This document shows, piece after piece, positions 8,552-17,043 of a stretch of DNA of 47,429 nt. The stretch's first letter is position 1; every line of letters begins with the position of its first letter. The notes below the pieces were generated by a model, which was not told the origin of the DNA, did not search any database, and saw only the letters and a list, made by a program, of their open reading frames with translations. The stretch comes from JBBQVZ01 sp038211015 (GTDB lineage Bacteria; Actinomycetota; UBA4738; HRBIN12). The stretch is from NCBI GenBank assembly GCA_038211015.1, contig JBBQVZ010000008.1:1-47429 (forward strand), in the 5' to 3' direction. Both the position numbers and the translations under genes were made by a program.

Positions 8552-8848
8552 TCAGGTGCCGATCGGGTCGCGATCCTCGATCGTCGTGAGATCGACAACG
8601 ACGTCCCCGGCTCTCTCGATGGCGTCCATGATCTCGTCGAGCAGGCGTTCCGGAGCGAGGCCGTAGAACGCGCACAGCGCACAGAAGCGCTCCAGGGAGA
8701 TGCTGCGCTCGGCTCGCTCGTACCCCGCTACCGCCGAGGGGCTGAACGCACCCTCGGAGAGGGATCCCACATCGCGCAGGGTGAGGCCGCGTGCGACACG
8801 AGCCTGCCGCAGGGCGCGGCCCGCCCCCTCCGCGAACGACTGACCCAC
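8552..8848 (-). CDS. XRE-family helix-turn-helix regulator
   Basis: A 98-residue protein with a Cro/C1-type HTH (about residues 10-65). RQARVARGLTLRDVG gives the first helices and FSPSAVAGYERAERSIS the recognition helix and wing. Its size and the SxxERF pattern recall small actinobacterial XRE regulators. It diverges from the histidine kinase gene across a 221-bp intergenic region and may bind there. It converges with the propeller gene at an 18-bp gap. Confidence 0.85.
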   Translation of the reverse strand: MGQSFAEGAGRALRQARVARGLTLRDVGSLSEGAFSPSAVAGYERAERSISLERFCALCAFYGLAPERLLDEIMDAIERAGDVVVDLTTIEDRDPIGT

Positions 8849-9069
8849 CGATCGACTCCGTTTCGGGAGCCCTGCGCGAGGGGGGGGTATGCGGCAGGGA
8901 TCTCCGTCGAGCGCAATCTACGGACACAGCAGGTCCGCTGGAACCTGCTCCCACCGTACGTTTCCTACGCGTTCTCAACGCCGACGGGAGATATTCGTTT
9001 GACAAGACCGCGCTGCGCGTTCGAGACTGCCATATCCGACCTTCGGCCGTAGACCTTCGGAGGACTCCA
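8849..9069. promoter_or_regulatory. Divergent intergenic region, XRE regulator / histidine kinase
   Basis: The 221 bp between the divergent XRE and histidine kinase genes must hold their promoters. No convincing -35/-10 pair or operator repeat could be picked by eye. A GGAGGA ribosome site lies at 9059-9064, just upstream of the kinase ATG at 9070. Confidence 0.4.
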
Positions 9070-10656
9070 ATGGGAACCGCCCGGACACTGGTCGAGGACC
9101 CGGCTGACCTCCACGAGATGATCCCCGTCCCCACGGGTTCGTCCGTGGGTACGCCTCGCTTGATCATGTCCACCCTGGGGTGGGTGCGCAAAGCCGTGGC
9201 GTGTGAGACCGCGACGGTCCAGGTGCTCATGCCGGATCACGCCGGTCGGCTACGCGTGTTCGCGGTGGCCGGCGACCCCATCGCGCGTGGCAGGCTCCGC
9301 TCCGATCGCCGCCGTCAGGTGTTCGGATCGCTCCGACCGCAGCGCATCGCTCTGGGCGAACCGCAGGGGTGGTCGATCGGGATATATCCGCTGGTCGCCG
9401 ACGACGAGGCGATCGGCGTGATGGAGGTCGTCGCTCCCTCCCACAACCTCGAGGAGCGACGCGAGGCTATCGACGCCGTGGTCGGTCAGTCGGCGAACGT
9501 CTTCCGGAGCGTCGTCGATGGGCAGGATCGGGCGAGCGCCGTGCGTTCCATGGGCATCATGCTTCGGCTCGCGGCCGATCTGCTGCGGGCCGAGACGCCA
9601 TCGTCGGCCGTCCGGTGCGCTGTTCAACGGTGCTTCGAGCGATTCGGCACCCCCATCGTGGGTCTGCTCCCGGATCGCTCGGGGACGGGTTGGTTCGTGA
9701 CGGCGGCGGGCGTCGGTGCGGATCGACGCGTGACGCTCCGCCGGTCTATCGAGGAGATCAGCGCCCTCGATCGGAGCCGCTCTTCGCACGATCGGCTCGC
9801 CGCACGATTCGCCGCCATCGTCGGTCGCGATCACGCGGAGGCGGTCGAGGCCGGCAGCGCCGTGCTGTTGGCCGTCGACATGCAGCCCGGGCAACGATCG
9901 ATCCTTCAGACGGCCGGCTCGCTCCTTTCGGAGTCGCTCGATCACATCGGCTCCGTCGGGTGGGCTCGGGTCCGCAATGACCATCTCGACCTGGCGCTCG
10001 CGTGCACGGCCCACGAGCTCCGAGGTCCGCTCGCGGGAGCCCGCGCCGCACTCGACCACGTCGAGATCGACGATCCGGGTCCGCAGAGTCGTGAGCTGCT
10101 GCGCCAGACCAAAGACGAGCTCGAGCAGCTCGCCGAGCTGGTCGATCCTTTGCTTCGGTGGTCGGCCGGCCCCAGCTCGCTCGACAAGAGCCAGGTGGAC
10201 CTGGTTCGTCTCGTCCGCGAGGCGGCGGCGTCCTGCTCGTTGGAGCCCGAGGTCGCCGAGGTGGTCATCGACGCTCCGGACCAACTGATGGTCTGGGCGG
10301 ACGGGCCACAGCTCCGAGGCGCCATCGGCAACGTGGTGCGCAACGCGCTGGCCTACTCGCCGTCGTCGGAGCCGGTCACGGTCATCGTGGAAGAGCGCGA
10401 CGCCGTCGTGCGCGTGCGCGTGCGAGACCGAGGCCGCGGGGTGCCACCGGGTGAACGCCATCTCATCTTCGACCCGTTCGCCCGGGGTCGAGCGGGCAAC
10501 GGCGCGCGGGACGGGAGGGGTCTGGGCTTGTTCATCGCTCGGCGGATCGTCGAAGCGCACGGAGGATCCATCGGTCTGCGGTCGGGCCGTCCCGGGGCCG
10601 AGTTCTGCATCGAGCTCCCATCGTCGGATGGGGGGAGACGCCTATCCGCGTCCTGA
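9070..10656 (+). CDS. Sensor histidine kinase (GAF-like input, cytoplasmic)
   Basis: A 528-residue kinase without evident membrane helices. The N-terminal 300 residues are consistent with two GAF-like sensor domains (about 20-150 and 165-290). The dimerisation box contains the phospho-acceptor His315 in TAHELRGPL. The HATPase_c domain shows an N-box (GNVVRNALAYSP), RDRGRGVPPGERHLIFDPF and GRGLGLFIARRIVEAHGG. The start is placed at ATG 9070 behind GGAGGA because upstream codons look non-coding. It is followed at once by two response regulators and probably controls the polysaccharide locus downstream. The signal is unknown. Confidence 0.9.
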   Translation: MGTARTLVEDPADLHEMIPVPTGSSVGTPRLIMSTLGWVRKAVACETATVQVLMPDHAGRLRVFAVAGDPIARGRLRSDRRRQVFGSLRPQRIALGEPQGWSIGIYPLVADDEAIGVMEVVAPSHNLEERREAIDAVVGQSANVFRSVVDGQDRASAVRSMGIMLRLAADLLRAETPSSAVRCAVQRCFERFGTPIVGLLPDRSGTGWFVTAAGVGADRRVTLRRSIEEISALDRSRSSHDRLAARFAAIVGRDHAEAVEAGSAVLLAVDMQPGQRSILQTAGSLLSESLDHIGSVGWARVRNDHLDLALACTAHELRGPLAGARAALDHVEIDDPGPQSRELLRQTKDELEQLAELVDPLLRWSAGPSSLDKSQVDLVRLVREAAASCSLEPEVAEVVIDAPDQLMVWADGPQLRGAIGNVVRNALAYSPSSEPVTVIVEERDAVVRVRVRDRGRGVPPGERHLIFDPFARGRAGNGARDGRGLGLFIARRIVEAHGGSIGLRSGRPGAEFCIELPSSDGGRRLSAS

Positions 10657-11273
10657 TCATCGACGACCATCGGCTCTTCGCCGACGCCATCCGCGTGACC
10701 GTCTCCGACATGGGCATGTCGGTCCTCGGTGTCTACACCACCGCCGAAGCGGGGTTGGCCGGCGCGCGCGAGCACCGGCCCGACCTGGTCCTGCTGGATC
10801 TCGGTCTGCCGGACAGACCCGGTCTCGAGCTGGGCATGGAGATCATCGAGGAGTTGCCCGAGACGAAGGTCGTCGTCTTGACGGCGCTCGAAGATGAGCA
10901 ATCGATGCAGGCCGCCCACAGGGCAGGGTTCAACGGCTATCTGACGAAACAGACGGACGCGGATCGATTCAGGCGCGCGCTGAGGAGTGTTGAGGACGGT
11001 CAAACGGTGTTCCCGCAACGGCGGGCGAGCAGAGCCAAGAAAGAGCGGACGGGTGACGAATTGCTGGCCGAACAACTGACCTCCCGCGAGGTCGAGGTGC
11101 TGCAACTCCTCGCGGAAGGGGCAACCAGCAACGGGATGGCCGAGCAGCTCCGCGTCTCACCGAACACGGTCCGCACGCATGTGCAGGGGATCCTGTCGAA
11201 GCTCCAGGTCCATTCACGGCTCGAGGCCGCCGCGTTCGCAGTGCGTCACGGCTTGGTGAGTCCCCGCACCTAG
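10644..11273 (+). CDS. NarL-family response regulator (start anomalous)
   Basis: An orthodox receiver plus LuxR HTH protein of about 209 residues. Counting from base 10644, the acid pocket is D7-D8 (VLIIDDHRLF), the phospho-site is D52 (VLLDLGLPD), and the conserved Lys lies in YLTKQT. The HTH is LTSREVEVLQLLAEG...SPNTVRTHV. No ATG, GTG or TTG precedes the first strand. The first conventional start, GTG 10695, would delete D7-D8. Either ATC at 10644 is used (GGGGGAG lies 6 bp upstream), or the six-G tract at 10630-10635 is one base too long. With five Gs, ATG 10628 would read MGETPIRVLIIDD. It overlaps the kinase gene by a few bases and is its likely partner. Confidence 0.8.
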   Translation: MRVLIIDDHRLFADAIRVTVSDMGMSVLGVYTTAEAGLAGAREHRPDLVLLDLGLPDRPGLELGMEIIEELPETKVVVLTALEDEQSMQAAHRAGFNGYLTKQTDADRFRRALRSVEDGQTVFPQRRASRAKKERTGDELLAEQLTSREVEVLQLLAEGATSNGMAEQLRVSPNTVRTHVQGILSKLQVHSRLEAAAFAVRHGLVSPRT

Positions 11274-11404
11274 GATCATCCGATCCCCGGACCGTTGCCT
11301 CGCGACGAACATCGTCCGTCTGACGTATGCGGTCTACGTCATGGAGCGCGTGTCCCGCGTTCATCGTGCCGGTACGGTCAAGGCTCCGCGATCGAGGGGA
11401 AGGT

Positions 11405-12091
11405 GTGGCCGAGAGAGACGGAACGATCCGGGTCCTGCTCGCCGATGAGCAAGCGCTGTTCCGGCAGGCGGTCAAGGTCGTGCTCTCGAGCGAAGACGAC
11501 CTCATCGTCGTCGGCGAGGCCGCTGACGGTCTTCAGGCGATCGCCGAGGTCGAGCGGGTGAGGCCCGATGTCGCCTTGCTCGATGCCGCTTTGCCCAACT
11601 GCGACGGCATCCGTGCGACGCAGCAGATCAGCCTGCGGGTCCCCGAGTGTCGGGTGATCGTGTTCAGCGCCCAGGAGGACGAGCAGATACTGGTCCAGGC
11701 GTTGGAGGCAGGTGCGAGCGGGTACCTCTCGAAGGGTTCTCCGCTGGTGGATCTGATCGACGCTACGCGTGCCGTGCATCGCGGGGATGCATTGGTGCCG
11801 CCCCGGATGCTCGGTGCCCTGCTTCAGCGGCTCATCCATCGAAGGAGGGAACGAGACGAAGCACTCAAACGGATGGCCAGGCTCACGCGACGCGAGCGAG
11901 AGGTCCTGGTCCTCCTCGCCCAGGGCGGGGATAACGACGGCATCGCCCAATCCCTGGTGATCAGCCCCGAGACGGCGCGAACACACATCCAGAACGTGCT
12001 TGGCAAGCTGGATGTGCACTCGCGCCTGGAGGCCGCTGCGTTCGTGACGCAGAACGGCATCCTCGACGACCTCGCGGTGGCGGCACGATGA
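11405..12091 (+). CDS. NarL-family response regulator
   Basis: A 228-residue receiver plus LuxR-type HTH protein. Acid pocket D14-E15 (VLLADEQALF), phospho-acceptor D60 (VALLDAALPNCDG) and Lys110 (GYLSKGS) are intact. The output domain is LTRREREVLVLLAQGG...SPETARTHIQNVLGKL. GTG 11405 is chosen because GAGGGGAAG precedes it and the receiver starts a few residues later. It is paralogous to the regulator at 10644 and shares the HSRLEAAAF C-terminal motif. Its stop overlaps the next start as ATGA, coupling it to a PqqD-like gene. This suggests that the peptide-chaperone-like genes belong to the same regulon. Confidence 0.9.
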   Translation: MAERDGTIRVLLADEQALFRQAVKVVLSSEDDLIVVGEAADGLQAIAEVERVRPDVALLDAALPNCDGIRATQQISLRVPECRVIVFSAQEDEQILVQALEAGASGYLSKGSPLVDLIDATRAVHRGDALVPPRMLGALLQRLIHRRRERDEALKRMARLTRREREVLVLLAQGGDNDGIAQSLVISPETARTHIQNVLGKLDVHSRLEAAAFVTQNGILDDLAVAAR

Positions 12092-12372
12092 GTCTCGTCC
12101 TCCGGAACGGCAAGCCGGTTCGCAAGAGCGACGTTTGGATCCGTCAATCCGACAGGGAGAACGTCGTCTTCGACCCCGAGACGAGTTCGGTCCACATGCT
12201 GAACACCACCGCGATGGCGATCTGGGTGCTGTGCGACGGTGACACGGCTCCCGCTGAGATGGTCGATGCGATATGCGAACTGTCAGGCCTGCCGCCTGAA
12301 GTGGTCGAGGAGGATGTCGGCGGCATCCTCCGGGGGTTCGAAGAAGCCGGCATCTTGGTCTGGAACGCGTAG
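12088..12372 (+). CDS. PqqD-like peptide-binding (RRE) protein
   Basis: A 94-residue PqqD-family domain with the typical pattern: a beta-hairpin with NVVFDPETSSVHMLNTTA, then AIWVLCDGDTAPAEM and a C-terminal helix ending in FEEAGIL. PqqD-like domains bind leader peptides of ribosomal peptides and hand them to modifying enzymes. In exopolysaccharide loci they occur with HprK-like kinases. It is coupled to the upstream regulator by ATGA and sits 2 bp before a second PqqD-like gene. The client peptide is not adjacent. The peptide at 40521 is the best candidate in the window. Confidence 0.8.
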   Translation: MSLVLRNGKPVRKSDVWIRQSDRENVVFDPETSSVHMLNTTAMAIWVLCDGDTAPAEMVDAICELSGLPPEVVEEDVGGILRGFEEAGILVWNA

Positions 12373-12374
12373 CG

Positions 12375-12677
12375 ATGCCGCTCGTCAAACCGATGGCCCG
12401 CACGGATCTGGTCAAGGTCGAGCTCGACGGCGAGGCGGTGATCTACGACGAGGACTCGACGGATCTCCATCACCTGAACCCGACGGCCACGATCGTGTTC
12501 GGCCTCTGTGACGGCAGGTTCACCATGAGGGAGATATCGACGGAGATCGCCGAAGCCTTCGACGTGCCGATCGAGCAGGTGGAGCCGGAAGTTCGGACAC
12601 TCGTCCGGCGGTTCCGTCAAGCCAAGCTCGTGGCCTACGTCTCAGACCGTACGCAAGGTACGCCCAAGGCACCGTGA
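12375..12677 (+). CDS. PqqD-like peptide-binding (RRE) protein, second copy
   Basis: A 100-residue PqqD-family domain with EAVIYDEDSTDLHHLNPTA, IVFGLCDGRFTM and a C-terminal helix RRFRQAKLV. It is clearly diverged from its neighbour at 12088, so this is not a recent tandem duplication. Two PqqD-like proteins side by side suggest either two different clients or a heterodimer. The gene lies between the regulators and the PglF-like dehydratase and is probably in one transcript with both. Confidence 0.8.
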   Translation: MPLVKPMARTDLVKVELDGEAVIYDEDSTDLHHLNPTATIVFGLCDGRFTMREISTEIAEAFDVPIEQVEPEVRTLVRRFRQAKLVAYVSDRTQGTPKAP

Positions 12678-12725
12678 GGTCTGCAGGTTCCTTCCCTAGG
12701 CTCGCCCCTCTATGAGAGGTGTCTC

Positions 12726-14624
12726 GTGACAGACCTCGGCCCCGATATCTCGCCGACCGGTCCACCCGGATTGCCGGGTCGCATCGTCGCTCGCATGCGA
12801 CGCGACGTGCCGCTCGTGCTGCTCGATGGTCTCGTGGTCGGGCCCGCATACCTCATCCCGCTGGTCCTGCGCTTCCACGGATCGGTGCCGTGGGTGAACT
12901 GGCGCTACTTCCTGTTCCTCCTTCTGCCGATCGTGCTCGTTCACCTGTCCTGCAACTACCTCTTCGGGCTCTACGGACAGATGTGGCGCCACGCCAGCGT
13001 GCAGGAGGCGCGGAGCGTGCTCCTGGCGGGGCTCGCGAGCTTGGTTGCCGTGGTGGGCATGGACGTGCTCATCGGCCACGGGCGCCGGCCCATCCCGCTC
13101 TCGGTGATCGTGCTGGGATGCGCGACGACGGTCATGTTCTCGGGCGCGATCCGATTCCAGAGTCGTCTGTTCGCGTTCCGGCGGCGCAGCGTCGTCGACG
13201 TCGAACGGACCCGCGTCCTGTTGATGGGCGCGGGGGAGGCCGGGGCGCAGGTGTTGAATGACCTCCTGCGTCATCCTGAGGTCGGTCTCGACGTCGTGGG
13301 GATGGTGGACGACGACCGTCGACACATCGCGCACACGCTCCACGGTGTGTCGGTGCTGGGAGGACGCGCGGCGATCCCCGATCTGGTGCGCAAGCTCCAT
13401 GCGGAGCAGGTGCTCCTGGCGATCCCCAGCGCTTCGAGCGAGCTGATCCGCGACGTCTCGATGCGATGCGAGGAGGCCGGGGCCTCGCTGCGGGTGCTCC
13501 CCTCGGTCCGAGAGATCGTCGGTGGCCGCGTGTCCGCTCGCGATCTGCGCGACCTTCGGATCGAGGACCTCTTGGGACGACAACAGGTCGAAACCGACCT
13601 GGCCTCCGTGCGGCAACTCCTGCGCGGCAAGCGTGTGCTGATCACCGGCGCGGGAGGATCCATCGGGTCGGAGATCGCGCGACAGGTCCGGAACTTCGAG
13701 CCGGCGTGCTTGTCGCTTCTGGACAACGACGAGACACATCTGCACGACCTGCTGGTGACGCTCGATGCGGCGCGAACCATCTCCGTGCTGGCAGATGTGC
13801 GTGATCGCGACCGGATGCTGGAGGTCTTCAGGGAACACCGGCCCGAGGTCGTGTTCCATGCGGCCGCGCACAAGCATGTGCCGATCCTGGAGGAATACCC
13901 GCAGGAAGCTCTGCTCACGAACATCCTGGGAACCGCGAACGTGGTGGAGGCGGCCAGCATCTTCGATACCGCACGCTTCGTCCTGATCTCGACCGACAAG
14001 GCAGTGCGCCCCACGAGCGTGATGGGCGGATCGAAGCGGATGGCGGAAGACATCGTTCGGGGCCTCGCCAGGCCGGACACGATCCGTTGCGCCGTCAGGT
14101 TCGGGAACGTCCTCGGCAGCCGCGGCTCGGTAGTCCCGACGTTCCTCGCGCAGATCGCGGCGGGCGGACCGGTCACGGTGACGGACCCGGAGATGACCCG
14201 CTACTTCATGAGCGTCGAGGAAGCGGTGCAGCTGGTCTTGCAGGCGGGCGCCCTCGCGGAGGGTGGCGAAGTGTTCACGCTCGAGATGGGCGAACCGGTG
14301 AACATCCTCGATCTCGCCCACAAACTGATCCGGCTCGCCGGGAGGGTGCCGGGCCGCGACGTGGCGGTGCAGATCATCGGAGCGCGTCCAGGCGAGAAAC
14401 AACATGAGGAGCTCGTGAACGATGACGAGGCGCCCCAGCCGAGCGGCCGCCAGGGCATCGTCGTGGCGAAACCTCCACGTCCCGATCCTGCGGCCCTGCA
14501 TCGGCGCTTGCGCGAGATGGAGGCGCTCGCTGCGGAGGACCGTCGGCGAGAGCTGGCCGACTGCATCCGGCGTGCGAGGCCCGATGGAGTTCCAGTCTCC
14601 GTTGGGGCGGAGGAAGCCTCATGA
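12726..14624 (+). CDS. PglF/CapD/WbpM-type UDP-sugar 4,6-dehydratase
   Basis: A 632-residue membrane-anchored nucleotide-sugar dehydratase. Four N-terminal hydrophobic segments (about 28-160) are followed by a first Rossmann-like domain (VLLMGAGEAGAQVL) and the catalytic SDR domain starting LITGAGGSIGSEIA. The active-site region reads ISTDKAVRPTSVMGGSKRMAE, with the Met in place of Tyr that is characteristic of the FlaA1/PglF/WbpM group. It would convert UDP-GlcNAc to the 4-keto-6-deoxy sugar. With the PglE-like (35735), PglD-like (24690) and PglC-like (25364) genes it outlines a bacillosamine-type pathway. GTG 12726 follows GAGAGGTG. Confidence 0.92.
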   Translation: MTDLGPDISPTGPPGLPGRIVARMRRDVPLVLLDGLVVGPAYLIPLVLRFHGSVPWVNWRYFLFLLLPIVLVHLSCNYLFGLYGQMWRHASVQEARSVLLAGLASLVAVVGMDVLIGHGRRPIPLSVIVLGCATTVMFSGAIRFQSRLFAFRRRSVVDVERTRVLLMGAGEAGAQVLNDLLRHPEVGLDVVGMVDDDRRHIAHTLHGVSVLGGRAAIPDLVRKLHAEQVLLAIPSASSELIRDVSMRCEEAGASLRVLPSVREIVGGRVSARDLRDLRIEDLLGRQQVETDLASVRQLLRGKRVLITGAGGSIGSEIARQVRNFEPACLSLLDNDETHLHDLLVTLDAARTISVLADVRDRDRMLEVFREHRPEVVFHAAAHKHVPILEEYPQEALLTNILGTANVVEAASIFDTARFVLISTDKAVRPTSVMGGSKRMAEDIVRGLARPDTIRCAVRFGNVLGSRGSVVPTFLAQIAAGGPVTVTDPEMTRYFMSVEEAVQLVLQAGALAEGGEVFTLEMGEPVNILDLAHKLIRLAGRVPGRDVAVQIIGARPGEKQHEELVNDDEAPQPSGRQGIVVAKPPRPDPAALHRRLREMEALAAEDRRRELADCIRRARPDGVPVSVGAEEAS

Positions 14625-15175
14625 GCGTGCGTGCGGTAGTGGTGGCGCACCGGGAGACGATGGCGGCCGAGGGCATCGCCGCTGCACTGACTCGCTATCC
14701 GGCGATCGCGATCGTCGGGATCGCGACGAGCGCCGCGGAAACCGAGCGGCGGGCGGAGGGAGCTGACGCTGTCGCGATCGATGCCCGGATCCCCGGAGCG
14801 GAGGGCGCCGTGGTGCGCATGCGACGGCGTGGTCTGCGGGTCGTCGTGATCGATGGCGCCTCACCCGACGAAGGCGAGGGCGGGGTCATCGTCGCGGTGG
14901 GCGCCACGGTGGCACACCTGGCGTCCGCGCTCGCACCGGGCGCTCCGCCTCGCGCTTCATGGGGCATGACCGTGTCCCCGCGTGAGGGGCAGGTGCTTCG
15001 CCTGGCTGCGAAGGGGATGGCCGGGAAGCAGATCGCCCGTGTCCTCGGGATCAGCCCGAAGACGGTCGAACAACACAAGACGCGTGCGTTCAAGCGGTTG
15101 CACGTGACGAATCAGGCCGCGGCGATCGCCGTGCTGACGGAGGGGGACCGGGCGTGGAGCCCATCCATTACCTGA
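14621..15175 (+). CDS. LuxR-type regulator with degenerate receiver domain
   Basis: A 184-residue protein. The N-terminal 110 residues follow the receiver pattern but lack the acidic pair (AVVVAHRET instead of VLIVDD) and the conserved Lys. An Asp is kept in VAIDARIPG. The C-terminus is a full LuxR HTH: VSPREGQVLRLAAKGMAGKQ and SPKTVEQHKTRAFKRL. Phosphorylation-independent action is likely. It is coupled to the dehydratase as ATGA and overlaps the Wzz/kinase gene by 22 bp, so it is a regulator embedded in the biosynthetic operon. Confidence 0.85.
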   Translation: MSVRAVVVAHRETMAAEGIAAALTRYPAIAIVGIATSAAETERRAEGADAVAIDARIPGAEGAVVRMRRRGLRVVVIDGASPDEGEGGVIVAVGATVAHLASALAPGAPPRASWGMTVSPREGQVLRLAAKGMAGKQIARVLGISPKTVEQHKTRAFKRLHVTNQAAAIAVLTEGDRAWSPSIT

Positions 15176-16977
15176 GGGCCTTCCGGCGGCGTTGGTGGGT
15201 GATCGCCCTCAGTGTTCTCGTCGCGGGGGGCGCTGCGTTCCTCACGACCGCCGACGATCCCGCCTCCGGCACCTCCGCGGCAGCTGTGTCTTCGGCCGAC
15301 TTGGGATACAAGGCCACGACGGTCCTGTGGAACCCCGGCGCTCCGGTCGTGGGAACGGGGTTCGTGATCCCGAGCATGGATACGCTCGCGCAGTTGGTTC
15401 GTTTCCCGAACGTCGCCGTGATCGCCGCGAAGCAACTCCAGTCGCGGGACGGTCCTATCGAACTGAGCACGCACGTGTCGGCGTTCGCCGATCCCACGAC
15501 CGGCTTCCTCAACGTCACCGGGACTTCGAGAAATCCGAAAGAGGCTGAGGCCATCGCCGATGCGTTTTCCCAAGGATTGATCACCTACTTGGGCACGCTT
15601 CAGACCACCCAGATCGATCAACGCGAGCAGCTGGCGCGGGAGCAGATCAAGGCGCTCCAGAAGCGGCACACGGATCCGATCGTGATCGATCCGCTTCGCG
15701 CGGCACTCGCACAGCTCGAGATCGCCCGAACCGCTCCCATCCCCCTCACGGTGATCCAGGCGCCGAGCGCTGTGGAGGTCTCCGCCCCGTCCGCAGGAGG
15801 GTTCCAAGCACCGAAGGGTCGAACGACGCGTGTGCTGCTGGCCTCGCTCTTCGGGCTGCTCGCGGGGATCGCGCTCGCGCTCGTCCTCGAGCGGTTCGAC
15901 ACCAGGATCCGCTCCAGCCGGTCGGCGGAGGAGGCCTTCGGTCTTCCGGTCCTCGCCGAGATACCAACCATCCGCCGCCGTCGCCGTCGTGGTGACGTGG
16001 TAACCGAGGGCTACCCATTGTCTCGAGCGGCCGGTGCGTTCCGTCTGCTGCAGGTCGGACTCGCTCGCTGGACCTCCGCGAAAGGCTCCGAGGGTGCCAC
16101 GACGATCCTCGTCACCAGCCCCGAGGCCCGTGACGGAAAGACGACCGTGGCCGCCAATCTCGCCGTCGCGTACGCGCAGGGAGGCAGCAGGGTCCTGGTG
16201 GTCTCATGCGATCTTCGACGCCCGGCCATCCACTCCGCGTTCGGCGTCTCACTGGAACCCGGGCTCACGGATGCCTTCCGGGCCATGAACGGCACGGGCT
16301 CCGTGGCCGACCTCGATCTGGGTCCGTATCTCGAGCCCTGCGCCGTCGTGCGCGTCGCCGTCCTTCCGAGCGGCGTGGTCCCTGAACATCCCGCGGAGCT
16401 GCTGGGGTCCGAGAAGATGACGCTCCTCATCGAACGGTTGAAGAAGATCACTGATGTCGTGATCCTGGATAGTGCGCCGCTCGTGGTGGCGACCGATGTC
16501 GTGCCATTGGTCCCCGAGGCGGACGGCGTCGTGTTGGTCGCGCGAGCCGGCAAGACCCGTCGCGAGATCGCCGCGAGCGCCGCATCGCTCGTCGAGCGGA
16601 TGGGCGCGAAACAGGTCGGGGTCGTGCTGAACAGCGCGAGAGAGTTCTCTATCCCGTTGGCGAAGCGGGGCACCTACCGACCGACCCGGAAGATGCGGAA
16701 GGCCGCACAGCAGAAGCCCCAGCCGCCGGTCGATGAACCGTGGAGCCCCGGACCTCCCGCAGCTAGGGAGACCATCAAGGAACAGAGCCCTGTCCGGCTG
16801 CCCGAAGCTGAGCCGGATCAAGAGAGTGACCCGTCCACCGAGGAGCCGGAGGTCGATCGGACGACCCGGGTCCAGGCGAGCTCGTCGCTCGGCAATCTCC
16901 AACAGGAGTTGCGGGAGATGCGCACGCAGTTGGAAGGGCTCCGAGTCGAACTACCGGGCGAGGTGGCAGGACCTTGA
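15154..16977 (+). CDS. Wzz / BY-kinase polysaccharide chain-length regulator
   Basis: A 607-residue co-polymerase. The N-terminus is a Wzz domain with a first helix at about 15-31 and a second at about 227-245. A cytoplasmic P-loop domain follows: Walker A SPEARDGKTTV (322-332), A' VLVVSCDLRRP and Walker B VVILDSAPLV. The tail is Pro/Glu-rich and ends in a short coiled coil (LQQELREMRTQLEGL). It lacks the Tyr cluster on which BY-kinases normally autophosphorylate. Only one Tyr (GTYRP) remains. It would control chain length and export of the surface polymer. GTG 15154 is the start. Confidence 0.88.
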   Translation: MEPIHYLRAFRRRWWVIALSVLVAGGAAFLTTADDPASGTSAAAVSSADLGYKATTVLWNPGAPVVGTGFVIPSMDTLAQLVRFPNVAVIAAKQLQSRDGPIELSTHVSAFADPTTGFLNVTGTSRNPKEAEAIADAFSQGLITYLGTLQTTQIDQREQLAREQIKALQKRHTDPIVIDPLRAALAQLEIARTAPIPLTVIQAPSAVEVSAPSAGGFQAPKGRTTRVLLASLFGLLAGIALALVLERFDTRIRSSRSAEEAFGLPVLAEIPTIRRRRRRGDVVTEGYPLSRAAGAFRLLQVGLARWTSAKGSEGATTILVTSPEARDGKTTVAANLAVAYAQGGSRVLVVSCDLRRPAIHSAFGVSLEPGLTDAFRAMNGTGSVADLDLGPYLEPCAVVRVAVLPSGVVPEHPAELLGSEKMTLLIERLKKITDVVILDSAPLVVATDVVPLVPEADGVVLVARAGKTRREIAASAASLVERMGAKQVGVVLNSAREFSIPLAKRGTYRPTRKMRKAAQQKPQPPVDEPWSPGPPAARETIKEQSPVRLPEAEPDQESDPSTEEPEVDRTTRVQASSSLGNLQQELREMRTQLEGLRVELPGEVAGP

Positions 16978-17043
16978 CTAAGGGTATTCCCCGTCTGGTG
17001 CGGCACTCCACGACCCACTACCTTCTATCTTCAGGAGACTCCT

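Noticed and set aside
16974..17043. A sigma-70 promoter upstream of 17044 (TTGACT at 16974-16979)
   Set aside because: No acceptable -10 box lies at 16-18 bp spacing.
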